Positions 35,346-47,516 of a stretch of DNA of 64,000 nt are shown piece after piece; within the stretch, counting starts at the first letter, position 1, and each line of letters starts with the position of its first letter. The position numbers and the translations under genes are program-made. A model generated the notes under the pieces. It had not been told where the DNA came from. It made no database searches and saw only the letters and a list, made by a program, of their open reading frames with translations. This DNA comes from Fratercula arctica (Eukaryota; Chordata; Aves; Charadriiformes; Alcidae). Where the stretch lies: assembly GCA_947846985.1 (NCBI GenBank), contig CANTUZ010000025.1, positions 10,042,100 through 10,106,099 on the forward strand. Reading direction: 5' to 3'.

Positions 35346-38300
35346 TAGATGTGGTTAAAATAGGTTGCTACCCCTGTAGCAGATAAGGTTTAGTCTGACG
35401 CAACTTTGCTGTTGTTTTAATCTATCTATTAAGGAGAGCTAGTTATCTGGCTCTTTTGTGTCTTTGTTACTGAATTGGTCTCTACCAGGGAGAGCATTTT
35501 TGAGATGTGGCTTTGGACAGCAAGTTTACTGGCTTGACACAATATCATCTCAATAGCACAGCTTGGACCATATGTAGCTTATGGCATATGAAGAAGTTTA
35601 TTCTGATAGTCATTACGTATTCATCCTGATTGTCCGAATTAACTTGACGGTACCTTCTGTATTCATCCATTTAGGTGGTGATTACATCAGTCCCAAATAA
35701 CTTGCATACGACAAATATGGCATAGAAAACATTGGACTGTCCTAGTCTTATAGGCCAATCAAGGATTAAGGTCTCGTAGGGGCACTTGGCTGTGCCTGTG
35801 GAATTCAGGCATATTAGTGCAAATATAGTTTTAGCAACTATTTTTTCGCTTCGTCAAAACCTAAGGACATTAAAATATTTGATTTGAGTATTTTCATGAC
35901 GCTGTGCCGCCCAGACAGATAGTAGATCAAGCAACTGGGGAAGAGACTAAGTACTTTCAAAGTATTTCTGAAAAGAAAGAAAATAAAAAAATGTTAGCTG
36001 ATAGATGTTGGAGACTGATATCTATATTTTAGTAGTCTTCCAAGAAGTATTTTGTGCACCACCACTTGCTCTGTAGCACTTGCACTAAATGGACTAGTTC
36101 CCACTTCATATGTATGGGCGATTCAAGAGGAAATAATTAATAAGACATGGTATCAGGAATTAGCTAAGGGTTCTCGGGAGAAGTATAGGCTGGGCTAGCA
36201 GTTCCCCAGAACGTTGTTGCATTGTGGTAATTTAGTCATTCGGCTGCCAGTAGCTAGCAATCACCTCTACTGGGAATATGACATGACATTGCACTAATAG
36301 CAACTATATTGGTCTATTTCCAGGCACGAACTTTGGGGTGTCTGTACTTACTCCGGTTGTGTGATGGAGATGGGGCCTGCACCTTATTTTTTTCTTGGGG
36401 GGGCAAAGGAAGGCCTTCCTTCGGATTAGATGTGCAGTCTAGGGGCATCATCTTTAGGCGCATTATGACCTTATATGTTGCTTGCGCCATTCTTAGTTTT
36501 GTTTTCTATTCTGACATCTTTTTTAGAGTTTATCGATGTTTCCTTTTAATTTCTTTAATGTATGGCTGCTTTTGCATGTTAGTAAATATTGAGGCTAGCT
36601 TACGTAAAGTATTTATTGTCTTTCCACTTGCCCTTCTCATTTTAAAGGTTCTCTTTTTCCTTACGAGAATAAGATGGAGCCTGATTGAGTCTCTTTCCTG
36701 TAAATATCTATGCTTGATAATGACTGGCACATAATATTTTTCTTTTTGCTTCTGAATGTATGCTGGTTAATTTATTGGGCGATAATTGGTGTCTGGATTC
36801 TTAGCAATGTAGTTTTGCAGTAGTGGTTTGGGGTCTGGTCAGACATCTTGGAAGTCATTTTTCGCATGACTTCACTTAAAAGTCAAACTTCCCTGGTAAC
36901 GGGTGGATAATTATCCTGAAACTGCATACGTGCTATAGAACAGGGGAACACTTAAGTTTAGGTATTGTTAATGGCTGTGTTGCTTATGAAGACTGATAAT
37001 AAGCGCTCTGTTGCCAGTGAAAATTAAGGGTATAGCTCCTCTAAACGTTTCAGAAGGAAGGCAGAGGTAATGTGACAGTAATAATAGCTCATGTTTTCAA
37101 ATTATCAAGGGCAGAGCTCGCAGCAGATGGAGGGCCAGCCAAGATCGAGTCAAACGAGAGGCTGAGAGCTGGTGTAGGTCAGGCGTCAGAAGAGAAGGTG
37201 CCGGGAGATGTTAATTTCTGTCTGCCAACGACCTGACCAGAGGATACAGAGAAAACGGAGCCAGGACTCTTCTCGGAGGTGCACAGTGATAGGTATTGGG
37301 AGGCATTATGGACACAGTTGGAACCATGGGATAAATTCTGAAATTAGATCTTTAGGAGTTTGTTTGTTTGTTTGTTTTTAAACCTAGGGGGGTGTTGGCA
37401 TAATACTGGAAACAGGGAGCCCAGAGAAGCTCCTTTTGATCTGCTATCTGAAGCCCCACCGCCATGCGCAAGCATTGAGGTAGCGCACCGCGCGCGCACA
37501 CAACACACGACACCACACACTTCGGCTATAATACCAGCATCTCACAATTTAAGGATGAAACTACATACGAGAGTGTAATAGAAAGGGTTTCTGTTTATTT
37601 TTAAACTTGAGTAAGAATAGGTGATAGGCAACATCTTAATCATGCCCTAGCAGCCTGACAGGTTCCCTAAAAAGCAGTTCTTGAACAGAAAAGAAGCATA
37701 CAGGATTAGATAGCCTCAAGTTGAATAGCGAAAGACTTTTGGTTAAGGGTCCTTTATAGACGTTATCGCACACTAAACGCCGTTCATAAAGAACATTATT
37801 GTGAATAAAATTGAAAAGAAACCTAGAAAAACTTCCCCTATTGGGTGCGCCGCACATAAGTGAAGTTCAGTGGGAGTGCTTTTCGAATTTCTAACTACAT
37901 TCAATTCTCATGATTTACGTACGAGAACTTGGCTCTTCGCTGCCATGGGCAAGAAGGTTGCTGGGGAATTTGTCACTTCCAGCTAACCTTTTCCGACGTT
38001 CAGGATGTCAGGATTTTTGATTCCTTGAGCACACAGCAGGAGAGTGTCTCCCTGTTGAACATGCTCAATGAAGGCGTGCCTCCGGTGCAGAAGTTGCGAT
38101 CAAGTTAACAAGTCTTGTACAGAAGTATCTGGCAACTAGAGCCAATGCATTTTACCCTGGCCAGGAGCTTATATTTCTGTGCCTTTCAAGGGTGCTTTTC
38201 AGCAGAGGAGTCGCCTAGAGTAACAGAGCTGCCAATAAAGACTAGATCACCTAGGAAAATCAAATCCAAAAGTTGTCAGTATCTCACCTATAGTATAATA

Positions 38301-38814
38301 AACAGAGGCGCAAGATCCGCAACATCAAATTGAACACCGCCAAAAGTCTAGTCATCCTAGGCTATAGTATTTGAACATACCTTCCAAAACAGCTTTTGAC
38401 AACTCAGAAAGGATAACGTGAAAATTTTATTAACGACAGCTCTTTATGAATGTAACAGTCATATCCTGGAGAGAAAAGAGCACGGGCTCTGTTAGGTTAG
38501 TGTGATAGAAAAAAAGAGTGCTCATCTGCAGTAGAGAACAGCGACGGCAGGTGGGGGAACCCGAAGAATAATCTGGCCCAGGGCGATTGCCTAGCGCAAG
38601 GAGTTAGACCTTCAGCGCATCAAAGGCTCATTCATCCGACACACACAGGAGGGTAGGCACAGGAGGCAGCATGAGGGCAGGCTAAGGGAACGGCCCAATG
38701 AACAGAGTCAGAGTAAGGGGAGCTACCCTTGCCCGGCTCCGCCCAGGGCTGTCGCCAGGAGAGGCCCAGCCTGCCATTGTCATTGTCCAGCGGGTGACAA
38801 TCCCATCAAGGACG
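35346..38814. other. Left-contig-only sequence, no gene recognised
   Basis: About 3.5 kb without a confident gene. An open frame of 141 codons at 36309-36734 is hydrophobic because of its T-rich composition and matches nothing I know. A (GTTT)n tract lies at 37358-37377 and an alternating CG/CA tract at 37487-37520. High indel noise makes exon calls unsafe here. Confidence 0.4.
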
Positions 38815-38905
38815 GTGTGCAAGAGTGGTGTATCGGTTGAAACTCGATGATCTCTAATGGGCTTGTCTCAAACGTAAATGATTCTATGATTTCTAAGATT
38901 GAGAC
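38815..38905 (+). mobile_element. CR1 3'-end fragment (noisy)
   Basis: AACTCGATGATCTC followed by AATGATTCTATGATTTCTA matches the CR1 3' terminus and tail, with extra bases. Confidence 0.6.
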
Positions 38906-39399
38906 TAATGGGAGAGGGTGATTTTTTTGAGAGCCTCTCTGGATACACCTCACGACCGTATTAAACCAGGGGAAGAGCACCTGGGGGGGTAGCTGCCTTA
39001 GGGGAATATGGGACAACATTATGGGATGGCAAGGGGAAAGAGCATTTTTGGATCACAGCAAGACTTCTTATGGGATGCTTAGGGGAGGAAGCAAAGGCAG
39101 GGGACGGGAGGGATCTAGGTGGTTTGGGGGAAAAACAGAAGCACGGAAAACAGGGATAGAAAGGGGGCGGTCACAAGGTAAACAGATGGTCGGATGTCAG
39201 TGATGCTTGTCTGGCTCATAGGACCCTGGCACCTGATCAGGGGCCCCCCCCCAAAACGGGTCTTTGGGGGGGGGGGTCCTGTCTCTCTCATTAAAATCCA
39301 TGGTAGCTCTTTCCTGGATGTAGGGAACTCTCTATGTCTGTGTGTACATAGGTGCATGGAGGCCTAATGCTAGCTAACTAGAGTCAGACCATGGGTCGT

Positions 39400-39935
39400 A
39401 GGGGCCCATGTGTCTGGGCGGTGCCAGGAACTGGAGCGAGGTGAGGGTGGCGCATGTTGGTGCATGACCACCTAAACTAGCTGGCAAGTGGGTAAGTGGC
39501 TTCGGGAGGCCAGGTGTGGCATGTGTGCGCCCTGGGTGATGAGACTAACCAGAGGGTTGGCTACTGGAGAGACCCGGAGTGTTCAGGCCAACGTGCTGGA
39601 GAGACCGTAGGGTCTGGGGGTTGACTAAGAGACCCCTTATATACACATGTCTGGGCGGTGAGGCAAACTGGGGAGAGCGCGGGGATGTTCAGGCTACTGG
39701 ATGGGCTGAGTGTCTACGGCTCAAAGCTATTTGGAGAGATCCACAGCACACCCGTATCTGATGTTGGTGGGTGTGTATAGGGAGGTCTGTACCAGCAGAT
39801 CGGGAGTAGGGCTACGAGCCTTCAGGGGCTCATATGTCCGCAGGTACCAGGCAAAACTGGGGAGATCAGGGATGCCAGGGGCTCAGCTATCTTGGCGTCC
39901 AGACTGAGGGTCTATAGCCCAGTCTTATTGGAGGG
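39400..39935. repeat. Degenerate tandem repeat
   Basis: Recurring blocks: TGTCTGGGCGGTG (39410 and 39648), CTACTGGA(G/T) (39561, 39695), TTTGGAGAGATCCACA versus ATTGGAGGGATCCACA (39729, 39926), AAACTGGGGAGA (39666, 39852). Spacing is irregular (roughly 60-120 bp), consistent with a minisatellite blurred by indels. The function and unit consensus cannot be given. Confidence 0.5.
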
Positions 39936-40454
39936 ATCCACATGGCTATATATGTATATATTTCCTACTAACCAGACCTTCAATACCTGATCAGTTCAGA
40001 GAGGGGAAACAGGGACGGAGGCCATTGGGTTGGTTGGGTTTATGTGAATGCTGGAGTGTTTCTGCCATGTGTTGATCTGTGTGACCAGCCTGGTGTGGCA
40101 TGTATGATGTTGTCTTAATGTGTGGAGGCCTACTGGGAATACAGGCTCAGTCCTTCGCTACTGGTTTTGGGACTGGGGGTATGGATCCCCGCTGAGGCCC
40201 AGCCTCTCGCTCCATTGGACTACCAGATTCAGGCAACACCTAACACTTCCAGGTTAGGAATGTCAAAATAGCCTTTAGGTAGGCTATACTGCCCAGTGTA
40301 CAAGTGTCCACAAGCTAAATGGCTAAACAGTTTTTTGCTTATTACTTTCAGCACTGTAGGACACCTGACCTTGGTACGGCAGAGGGTAGGTCTATGGAGG
40401 CAGATCAGCCTTGAGTTGCCATTCCCACATGGCACGTACAGGACAACCATAGGT

Positions 40455-41054
40455 GATCAGGCCGCAGTCAGCATGGGTTTATGAAAGGCTAGGTCCTGCT
40501 TGACTAAACCTGATCTCCTTCTACAACAAGGGTGACGCCGCTTAGTGGATGAGGGAAAGCTGTGGATGTTGTTTACCCAAAGAGCTGGAACTTTTGTAAA
40601 GCGTTCGAGCACCATTTCGCCACAGGCATTTCCCACAGGAGAAACTGCTGCTCATGGCTTGGATGGTCGTACTCTTCGCTTGGTAAAAACCTGGCTGGAT
40701 GGGCCGGCGTCCCAAAGAGTGTTGGGAATGGAGTTAATCCAGTTGGCGGGCCGTTCAGCGAAGTGGTGTTCCCCAGGGCTCAGTATTGGGGCCGGTTCTT
40801 GCTTATATCTTTTATCAACGACCTGGATAGGGGATGCGAGTGCAGCCGCTCAGTAAGTTTGCAGTAGCACCATATAGGGACTGGACAGGCTGGATCGATG
40901 GGCTGAGGGCTGATGGTCATGAGATTCAACAAGGTCCAAGTGCCGGGTCCTGCACTTGGTCACAACAACCCCCGATGGCGCGGGCTACAGGTTGGGGAAG
41001 AGTGGCTGGAAAAGCTTGCCTGGTGGAAAGGACGCTGGGCCTGGGGGTGTTGGT
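40455..41054 (+). mobile_element. CR1 ORF2 RT region cut by the assembly gap (noisy)
   Basis: The order CAGCATGGGTTTATGAAAGG, GTGGATGAGGGAAAGCTGTG, CAGTATTGGGGCC and ACGACCTGGATAGG is that of the CR1 RT domain, followed by the C-terminal part. Frames are broken by frequent indels. The element ends at the N run. Confidence 0.75.
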
Positions 41055-41554
41055 NNNNNNNNNNNNNNNNNNNNNNNNNNNNNNNNNNNNNNNNNNNNNN
41101 NNNNNNNNNNNNNNNNNNNNNNNNNNNNNNNNNNNNNNNNNNNNNNNNNNNNNNNNNNNNNNNNNNNNNNNNNNNNNNNNNNNNNNNNNNNNNNNNNNNN
41201 NNNNNNNNNNNNNNNNNNNNNNNNNNNNNNNNNNNNNNNNNNNNNNNNNNNNNNNNNNNNNNNNNNNNNNNNNNNNNNNNNNNNNNNNNNNNNNNNNNNN
41301 NNNNNNNNNNNNNNNNNNNNNNNNNNNNNNNNNNNNNNNNNNNNNNNNNNNNNNNNNNNNNNNNNNNNNNNNNNNNNNNNNNNNNNNNNNNNNNNNNNNN
41401 NNNNNNNNNNNNNNNNNNNNNNNNNNNNNNNNNNNNNNNNNNNNNNNNNNNNNNNNNNNNNNNNNNNNNNNNNNNNNNNNNNNNNNNNNNNNNNNNNNNN
41501 NNNNNNNNNNNNNNNNNNNNNNNNNNNNNNNNNNNNNNNNNNNNNNNNNNNNNN
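41055..41554. other. Assembly gap, exactly 500 N
   Basis: A run of 500 undetermined bases, a round number typical of a placeholder gap of unknown size. Left flank is noisy CR1. Right flank restarts at the base equivalent to 7440. Confidence 0.99.
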
Positions 41555-41560
41555 CAGTAA

Positions 41561-42045
41561 TTGTGCAGCATCAAGGCCTTCTGTTTCTCACTCTGCCCCC
41601 ACAGCAAGCAGGCTGGGCGTGTGCAAGCAGTTGGGAAGAGACACTGCTGGGACAGCTGACCTGAACTGGCCAAAGGGATATTCTGTGCCATGTGACATCG
41701 TGCTCATCAATAAAAGCTCAGGGAAAGAGGAGGAAGGGGGGTGGGGGTGGGAACGACTTTTGTGGTACCAATGTTTGTCTTCCTATTCCTAAGCTGCCGT
41801 TGTGTGCTGAGGCCCTGCTTTCCAAGAAGTGGCTGTATATCTGCTTGCTGATGGGAACTAGCGAATGAATTCCTCTTTTTTTGCTTGGCTCGCGTGCGCA
41901 GCTTTTGCTTCACCTTTTAAACTGTATCTCGATGCACAAGTTTTCTCGCCTTCCTTCTATTTTTTTTTCCCTGTCCTGTGGGAGAGGGGAGTGAGCAAGC
42001 GGCTGTGTGGGTAACTTGGCTGTTGGCCAGGGTCAACCCACTATA
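41561..42045 (+). mobile_element. 5'-truncated LTR, sense (copy 2)
   Basis: Counterpart of 7446-7932 with the same truncation point and mutated 3' end. The contig begins only six bases before it. Confidence 0.8.
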
Positions 42046-42486
42046 CCTTCTGTAACAATACAGGCTGTGGAGTGACTGTCTGGGTAGCAGCTCTGCAGAA
42101 AAGGACTTGGGGGTCCTGGTAGACAGCAAGCTGAACACGAGCCAGCAGTGCATCCTGGCAGCAAAGGCGGCCAACAGCATCCTGGTCTGCATCAACAGGA
42201 GCATAGGCAATAGATCGAGGGAAGTGACTATTTCTCTTTACTCGTCACTTGTTGGATCATATCTAGAATATCATGTCTGGTTTAGGTCCCTCAATGCAAG
42301 GAAGATGTTGACAAGCTGTCATTAGCCCAGTGGAGGTCTGGCAAGATGGCCGTCAAGATGTGCTCTCTGAGGAGAGGCTGGGGGACTGGGCTTGTTCAGT
42401 CAGGCGAAGAAAAGCTTGGCAGGGGGACGGTGGTGGTGGCAGCTAATAGCAGCCTTTCAGTACCTACAAGGAGGTTGGTAGGACCT
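42046..42486 (+). mobile_element. CR1 C-terminal ORF2 fragment (copy 2)
   Basis: Same CR1 fragment as 7933-8372. The 72-codon frame at 42107-42325 is identical in protein to 7993-8211. Confidence 0.82.
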
Positions 42487-43969
42487 CTTAGCATGATCTT
42501 CTCCCCCGCCAAGAAAAACACACAGTCGTGCTCCAGAATAAATAAATCTGATTAAGGTTCTCGACTACGGAGGTGCGAGATATATTATGTTGGACAACAT
42601 TCAATTTGCTCTTGAACTGACCAGTGTCAATACTAATGGGACAACTGGGGGGGGGAGAAACAGCTCTAGATCTATATTTAAGTGGAGACCTGTGGGATCT
42701 TTGGGGTTTGAAGACAGCTAGGAGAAATAGGCCTGTACTAGGAAGCTTGGTCCAAAGAACTAGATCTATGACATGTTGAGATCAAGGGTGAATAGCTTTC
42801 CAGTATCTCCTGAACAAACATCACCAAGTAGTCAGTTCCAGACGCAAACAGAAAGAAAATGAATGTTTGATTCCCCCCTCCCCTTTTTGTGTGTATATGC
42901 ATTGTCCAGACTGGACTTGCCACAACAGCTGGATATCAAACAATCTTTGCCGTAACACGAAGTCTCGGGAAACAAAGCGTAGGTCTACTCCATGTTCCCA
43001 ACCCATCTCAAAACATTACAACAGACTTGTCCCTCGGCTGTAACCTTCCTGGTGGACAGTTTTTCTAGATGGGATAATAAAACAAGCAGTGAAGGAGAAC
43101 CAGTCTAGATACTGAGATGATCTCAGTGAGGATCTGAGCAGCTGTTAATCTGTGTCGGGCAAACCCCATAGTCTTCTCCATAATGTAAGAAAGACATTTT
43201 GATGGCTTTATGGGCACCAGGCTTATGGTCTCCATCTGCAGGTTGCTTGTCAGAGACATTGTGGTTTCCCAAAGCAGAAAAAGCAACTGCTTCCCTCCTC
43301 TGGCAGGAATGGTCCTGTTGTGGGCAAGGAGCTTTAAAGCCCTTCAGCCAGGGTGAAATTCATCTGCTGTAGGAGATAGAAGGGAGGATGAAATGAGCTA
43401 CTTCAATGAAGAACACAGTAAGAAAAGGCTGTCAAGGTGGATTGGTGTCACACAGCCTGGCCCAAACCTAAGCATCCGGGAACAGCAACCATGCACAGAA
43501 GAAATAGGAACTAATAGTAGAATATGAACCTCAAAGAACAAGCACAAAGAGATGGCCAAATAGGATAAGAACATCTGGAACTGAGAACTGAAGGATGCAC
43601 AGTACACGTTCTTCTACTTATCCGTGTATTCTTCCTCCCTCGTGTTTGATATGTGTGCTCTACAGATACCAAAAAGGCAAAAAGACTAATGTGAATGTGC
43701 ATGTTAATTACCATTCAAAGAACAAAGAAGTGGGACGTTGAAAGGTAAATACAAAGTGTCACAATGATGCCTTGTGTTTTGTCATATGTAGGCCGTTAAC
43801 TTTTACCAAAGTCTCTATTAGCTGATAAACGCGTAGATCTTGCTTGCTAGAAACTTTTAAAATTACTTTTCTCCCTGTAAGCTCAAGCTCTTAACATTTC
43901 AGTCCAATCAAGTGAATCACCATGACATAATGTTTTAAGATGGTCACTGGCTAAGAACACAAACCTGTG
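42487..43969. other. Unique sequence, no gene recognised (copy 2)
   Basis: Counterpart of 8373-9850, with scattered one-base indels and a few small substitutions relative to it. No exon recognised. Confidence 0.45.
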
Positions 43970-44480
43970 TGTTGTGGTTTCGGCTGGGATGAAGTTAACT
44001 CTTTTACTAGCAGCTGGTATAGTTCTATGTTTTGAATTTGGAATGAAATTAGTGTTGGTAAAACACTGATGTTCTGGGTTGTTGGGAGGAGACACAGCCA
44101 GGACAGCTGACCCCACCTGACCAAGGGGATATTCCATGCCATACGACATCATGCTCAGTCTATAAAGCTGGGAAGAAGAAGGAAGGGAGGGACGTTCGGA
44201 GTTATGGTGTTTGTCTTCCCAACGAACTGTTGCGCGTGATGGAGCCCTGCTTTCCTGGAGATGGCTGAACACCCGCCTGCCGATGGGAAGCAGGGAATGA
44301 ATTCCTTGTTTTGCTTTGCTTGCGTGCGCGGCTTTTGCTCTACCTATTAAACTGTCTTTATCTCAACCCACGAGTTTTTCCTCACTTTTACTCTTCTGAA
44401 TCTCTCCCCCATCCCACCGTGGGGGGGAGTGAGCGAGCGGCTGTGTGGTTCTAGCTGCCCGTTGGGGTTAAACCACAACA
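43970..44480 (+). mobile_element. Solo LTR, sense (copy 2)
   Basis: Same 511-bp LTR as 9851-10361, with perfect 11-bp inverted ends, TATAAAG at 44161-44167 and ATTAAA at 44346-44351. Confidence 0.9.
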
Positions 44481-45056
44481 CTGACAGATCGCATTATAGG
44501 AAGACTAAGATGACTGTCTGCATCTACTGGAAATGCTAGACCTTAAGGTACACATGAAGCAAAACTGATGTTTTGTAAGCATAGGTACACCTATACAAGT
44601 CAGATCAGCTTGACTATACTTTCTACTTCACAGGTAGCTTCTCCCTCGAATCTCTAAAATGACACTCACATAAAATGACACTATCTACAAAAGAGGAACA
44701 TAATTTAACTCCAATAATTACAAACATACTCTCAAATTTTTGCCCTTTGCTCAATTAAATACTTCTGTGATGTTACACAAATAACCAATCTTAGAACCAG
44801 GTCTCTGAAAGTATACCATGATGTATATCTATCATTTTAGACACTTTTCTTTTTTTTTTTTTTTAAAGAATAGTTCAGTTGAAAGGGACCTGCAGCGATC
44901 ATCTAGTCCAACTGTAATGATACTGGGTGACTAAAGTTGTGAGAAAGTTCTGAATTTACGTATTTCAATAATTTTTTTAAGTAAACTTTTGCTTTCAACG
45001 CTGTAGCTATCTTTTTTGTGTGTGTGTGTGGACAAACATATCTGCAGATAAAAATT
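44481..45056. other. AT-rich spacer with CR1 relic and TG repeat (copy 2)
   Basis: Counterpart of 10362-10935. The T-run before the CR1 relic is a few bases longer here. No gene seen. Confidence 0.5.
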
Positions 45057-47516
45057 ACAGAATCACAGAATGATAGGGGTTGGAAGGGACCTCTGGTGAT
45101 CGTCTAGTCCAACCCCCTTGCCAGAGCAGGGTCACCTAGAGCAGGTTGCACAGGAACGTGTCCAGGCGGGTTTTGAATGTCTCCAGAGACGGAGACTCCA
45201 CCACCTCTCTGGGCAGCCTGTTTCAGTGCTCTGCCACCCTCAAAGTAAAGAAGTTCCTTCTCACGTTTAGGTGGAACTTCCTATGTTCAAGTTTGTGCCC
45301 ATTACCTCTTGTCCGTCCCCGGGCACCACTGAAAGAGCCTGGCCCCATCCTCCTGACACCCATCCTTTAAATATTTATAAGCGTTGATAAGATCCCCCCT
45401 CAGTCGTCTTTTTTCCAGACTGAAGAAACCCAAATCCCTCAGCCTTTCTTCATAAGAGAGGTGTTCCAGTACCCTAATCATCTTGGTAGCCCTTCGCTGT
45501 ATCCTCTCCAGCAGTTCCCTGTCCTTCTTGAACCGGGGAGCCCAGAACTGGACACAGTACTCCAGGTGCAGCCTCACCAGGGCAGAGTAGAGGGGGAGGA
45601 TGACCTCCCTTGGCCTGCTGGCCACACTCTTCTTGATGCACCCCAGGATGCCATTGGCCTTCTTGGCTGCAAAGGCTCATTGCTGGCTCATGGTCATCCC
45701 GTTGTCCACCAGGACTCCCGGGTCTCTTTCCACAGAGCTGCTCTCCAGCAGGTCAGCCCCAACCTGTACTGGTGCATGGGGTTATTCCTCCCCAGGTGCA
45801 GCACCCTACACTTGTCCTTACTGAATTTCATGAGGTTTCTCTCCGTCCAGCTCTCCAGCCTGTCCAGGTCTTGCAGTATGGTGGCACAGCCTTCCGGTGT
45901 GTCAGCCACCCCCCCCAGCTTTGTGTCATCAGCAAACTTGCTGAGGGTACACTCTATCCCTTCATCCAGGTCATTGATGAATATATTGAACAGGACTGGG
46001 CCCAGTACTGACCCCTGGGGAACACCACTTGTGACTGACCTCCAACTAGACTCTGTGCCCCTAATCACGACCCTCTGAGCTCTCTCTTTCAGACAGTTTT
46101 CAATCCACCCCACTGTCCATTCATCTAACCCACACTTCCTAAGCTTCCCTGTGAGGATACCGTGGGAGACCATGATGAACGCCTTGCTGAAGTCAAGGTA
46201 GACAACATCCGCTGCCCTCCCCTCATTTATCCATCCAGTCATGTCATCATAGAAGGCTATCAGATTAGTCAGACACGATTTCCCCTTGGTGAATCCGTGT
46301 TAACTACTTCCGATAGCTTTCTTTTCCTCCACATGCCTTGAGATGACGTCCAGAATGAGCTGTTCCATCATCTTTCCAGGGATGGAGGTGAGGCTGACTG
46401 GCCTGTAGTTCCCTGGGTCTTCCTTCTTGCCCTTTTTGAAGACTGGAGTGACGTTGGCTTTCCTCCAGTCCTCAGGCACCTCGCCTGTTCTCCAGGACCT
46501 TTCAAAGACGATGGAGAGCGGCCCAGCAATGACTTCCGCCAGCTCCCTCAGCACTCTCGGGTGCATCCCATTGGGGCCCATGGACTTGTGGATATCCAGT
46601 TGACTTAATGGATCTCTCACTTGATCCTCCTCAACCAAGGGGAAGTCTTCCTTCGTCCAGACTTTCCCTGTTACCTCCAAAGTCTGGGACTCCTGAGGGC
46701 TGGGCCGAGCAGTAAAGACCGAAGCAAAGAAGGCATTCAGTAACTCCGCCTTTTCCGCATCCTCCGTCACCGTGGCTCCTGTCTCATTCAACAGCGGGCC
46801 CACATTTTCTCTAGTTTTCCTTTTGCCTCCGATATACTTGAAGAAACCCTTCCTGTTGAGCTTGACATCCCTTGCCAGGTTTAATTCCAAGGAGGCCTTG
46901 GCTTTCCTCGTTTCATCCCTGCATACTCTGACGGCATTCTTGTAATCTCCCCAAGTGGTCAGTCCCTTCTTCCATGTGCTGTAAACTTCCTTCTTCCTCT
47001 TGAGCTTTTTCAGAAGCTCCCTTCTCAACCATGCAGGTCTCCTGCGTCCCTTGCCCGATTTCTTGCTCTTGGGCATGCACCGATCCTGAGCTTGGAGAAA
47101 GCAGTCTTTGAATACCAACCAGCTCTCTAGCCCACGGGATCTCTCCAAGCAGTTTCTTGAAGAGGTCAAAGTTAGCCCTCCTGAAGTCCAAGGTTGCAAT
47201 CCTACTTGTTGTTTTGTGCATACTACCCATGATCCTGAACTCTATCTTCTCGTGATCGCTACAGCCAAGGCTGCCCCCAACCTTAATGTCCTCTAACAGT
47301 GCCTCTGTGTTTGTCAGTACTGGGTCCAGTAGTGCTCCTCTCCTTGTTGGCTCCTGCACCACCTGTGTCAAAAAGTTGTCATCAATACACTGGAGGAACC
47401 TCCTGGACTGTGCGTGCCTGGCTGTGTAGCCTTCCCAGCAGATATCAGGGTGATTGAAGTCCCCCATGAGAACCAAGGCCTGTGATTGTGAGGCTACTTT
47501 CAGCTGTCAGTTGATG
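45057..47516 (-). mobile_element. Long CR1 LINE, endonuclease C-terminus to 3' tail (copy 2)
   Basis: Counterpart of 10936-13398 and slightly cleaner. Minus-strand frames: endonuclease C-terminus with [11 protein letters not shown] and GCSDHE (46913-47476), linker/RT (46300-47199), RT with [20 protein letters not shown] and FADDTKLGG (45694-46242), C-terminal ORF2 (45302-45625). The shared TAA at 46300-46302 separates the two RT halves. Compared with copy 1 there are transitions giving K/R (near 46810) and I/V (near 46674) changes, which look allelic. Confidence 0.93.

Noticed and set aside
36309..36734. 141-codon hydrophobic open frame resembling a membrane protein
   Set aside because: The hydrophobicity follows from T-rich composition, and it lies in the noisiest part of the window.
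40834..41792. Open frames reading through the N run
   Set aside because: They consist mostly of undetermined residues and have no meaning.
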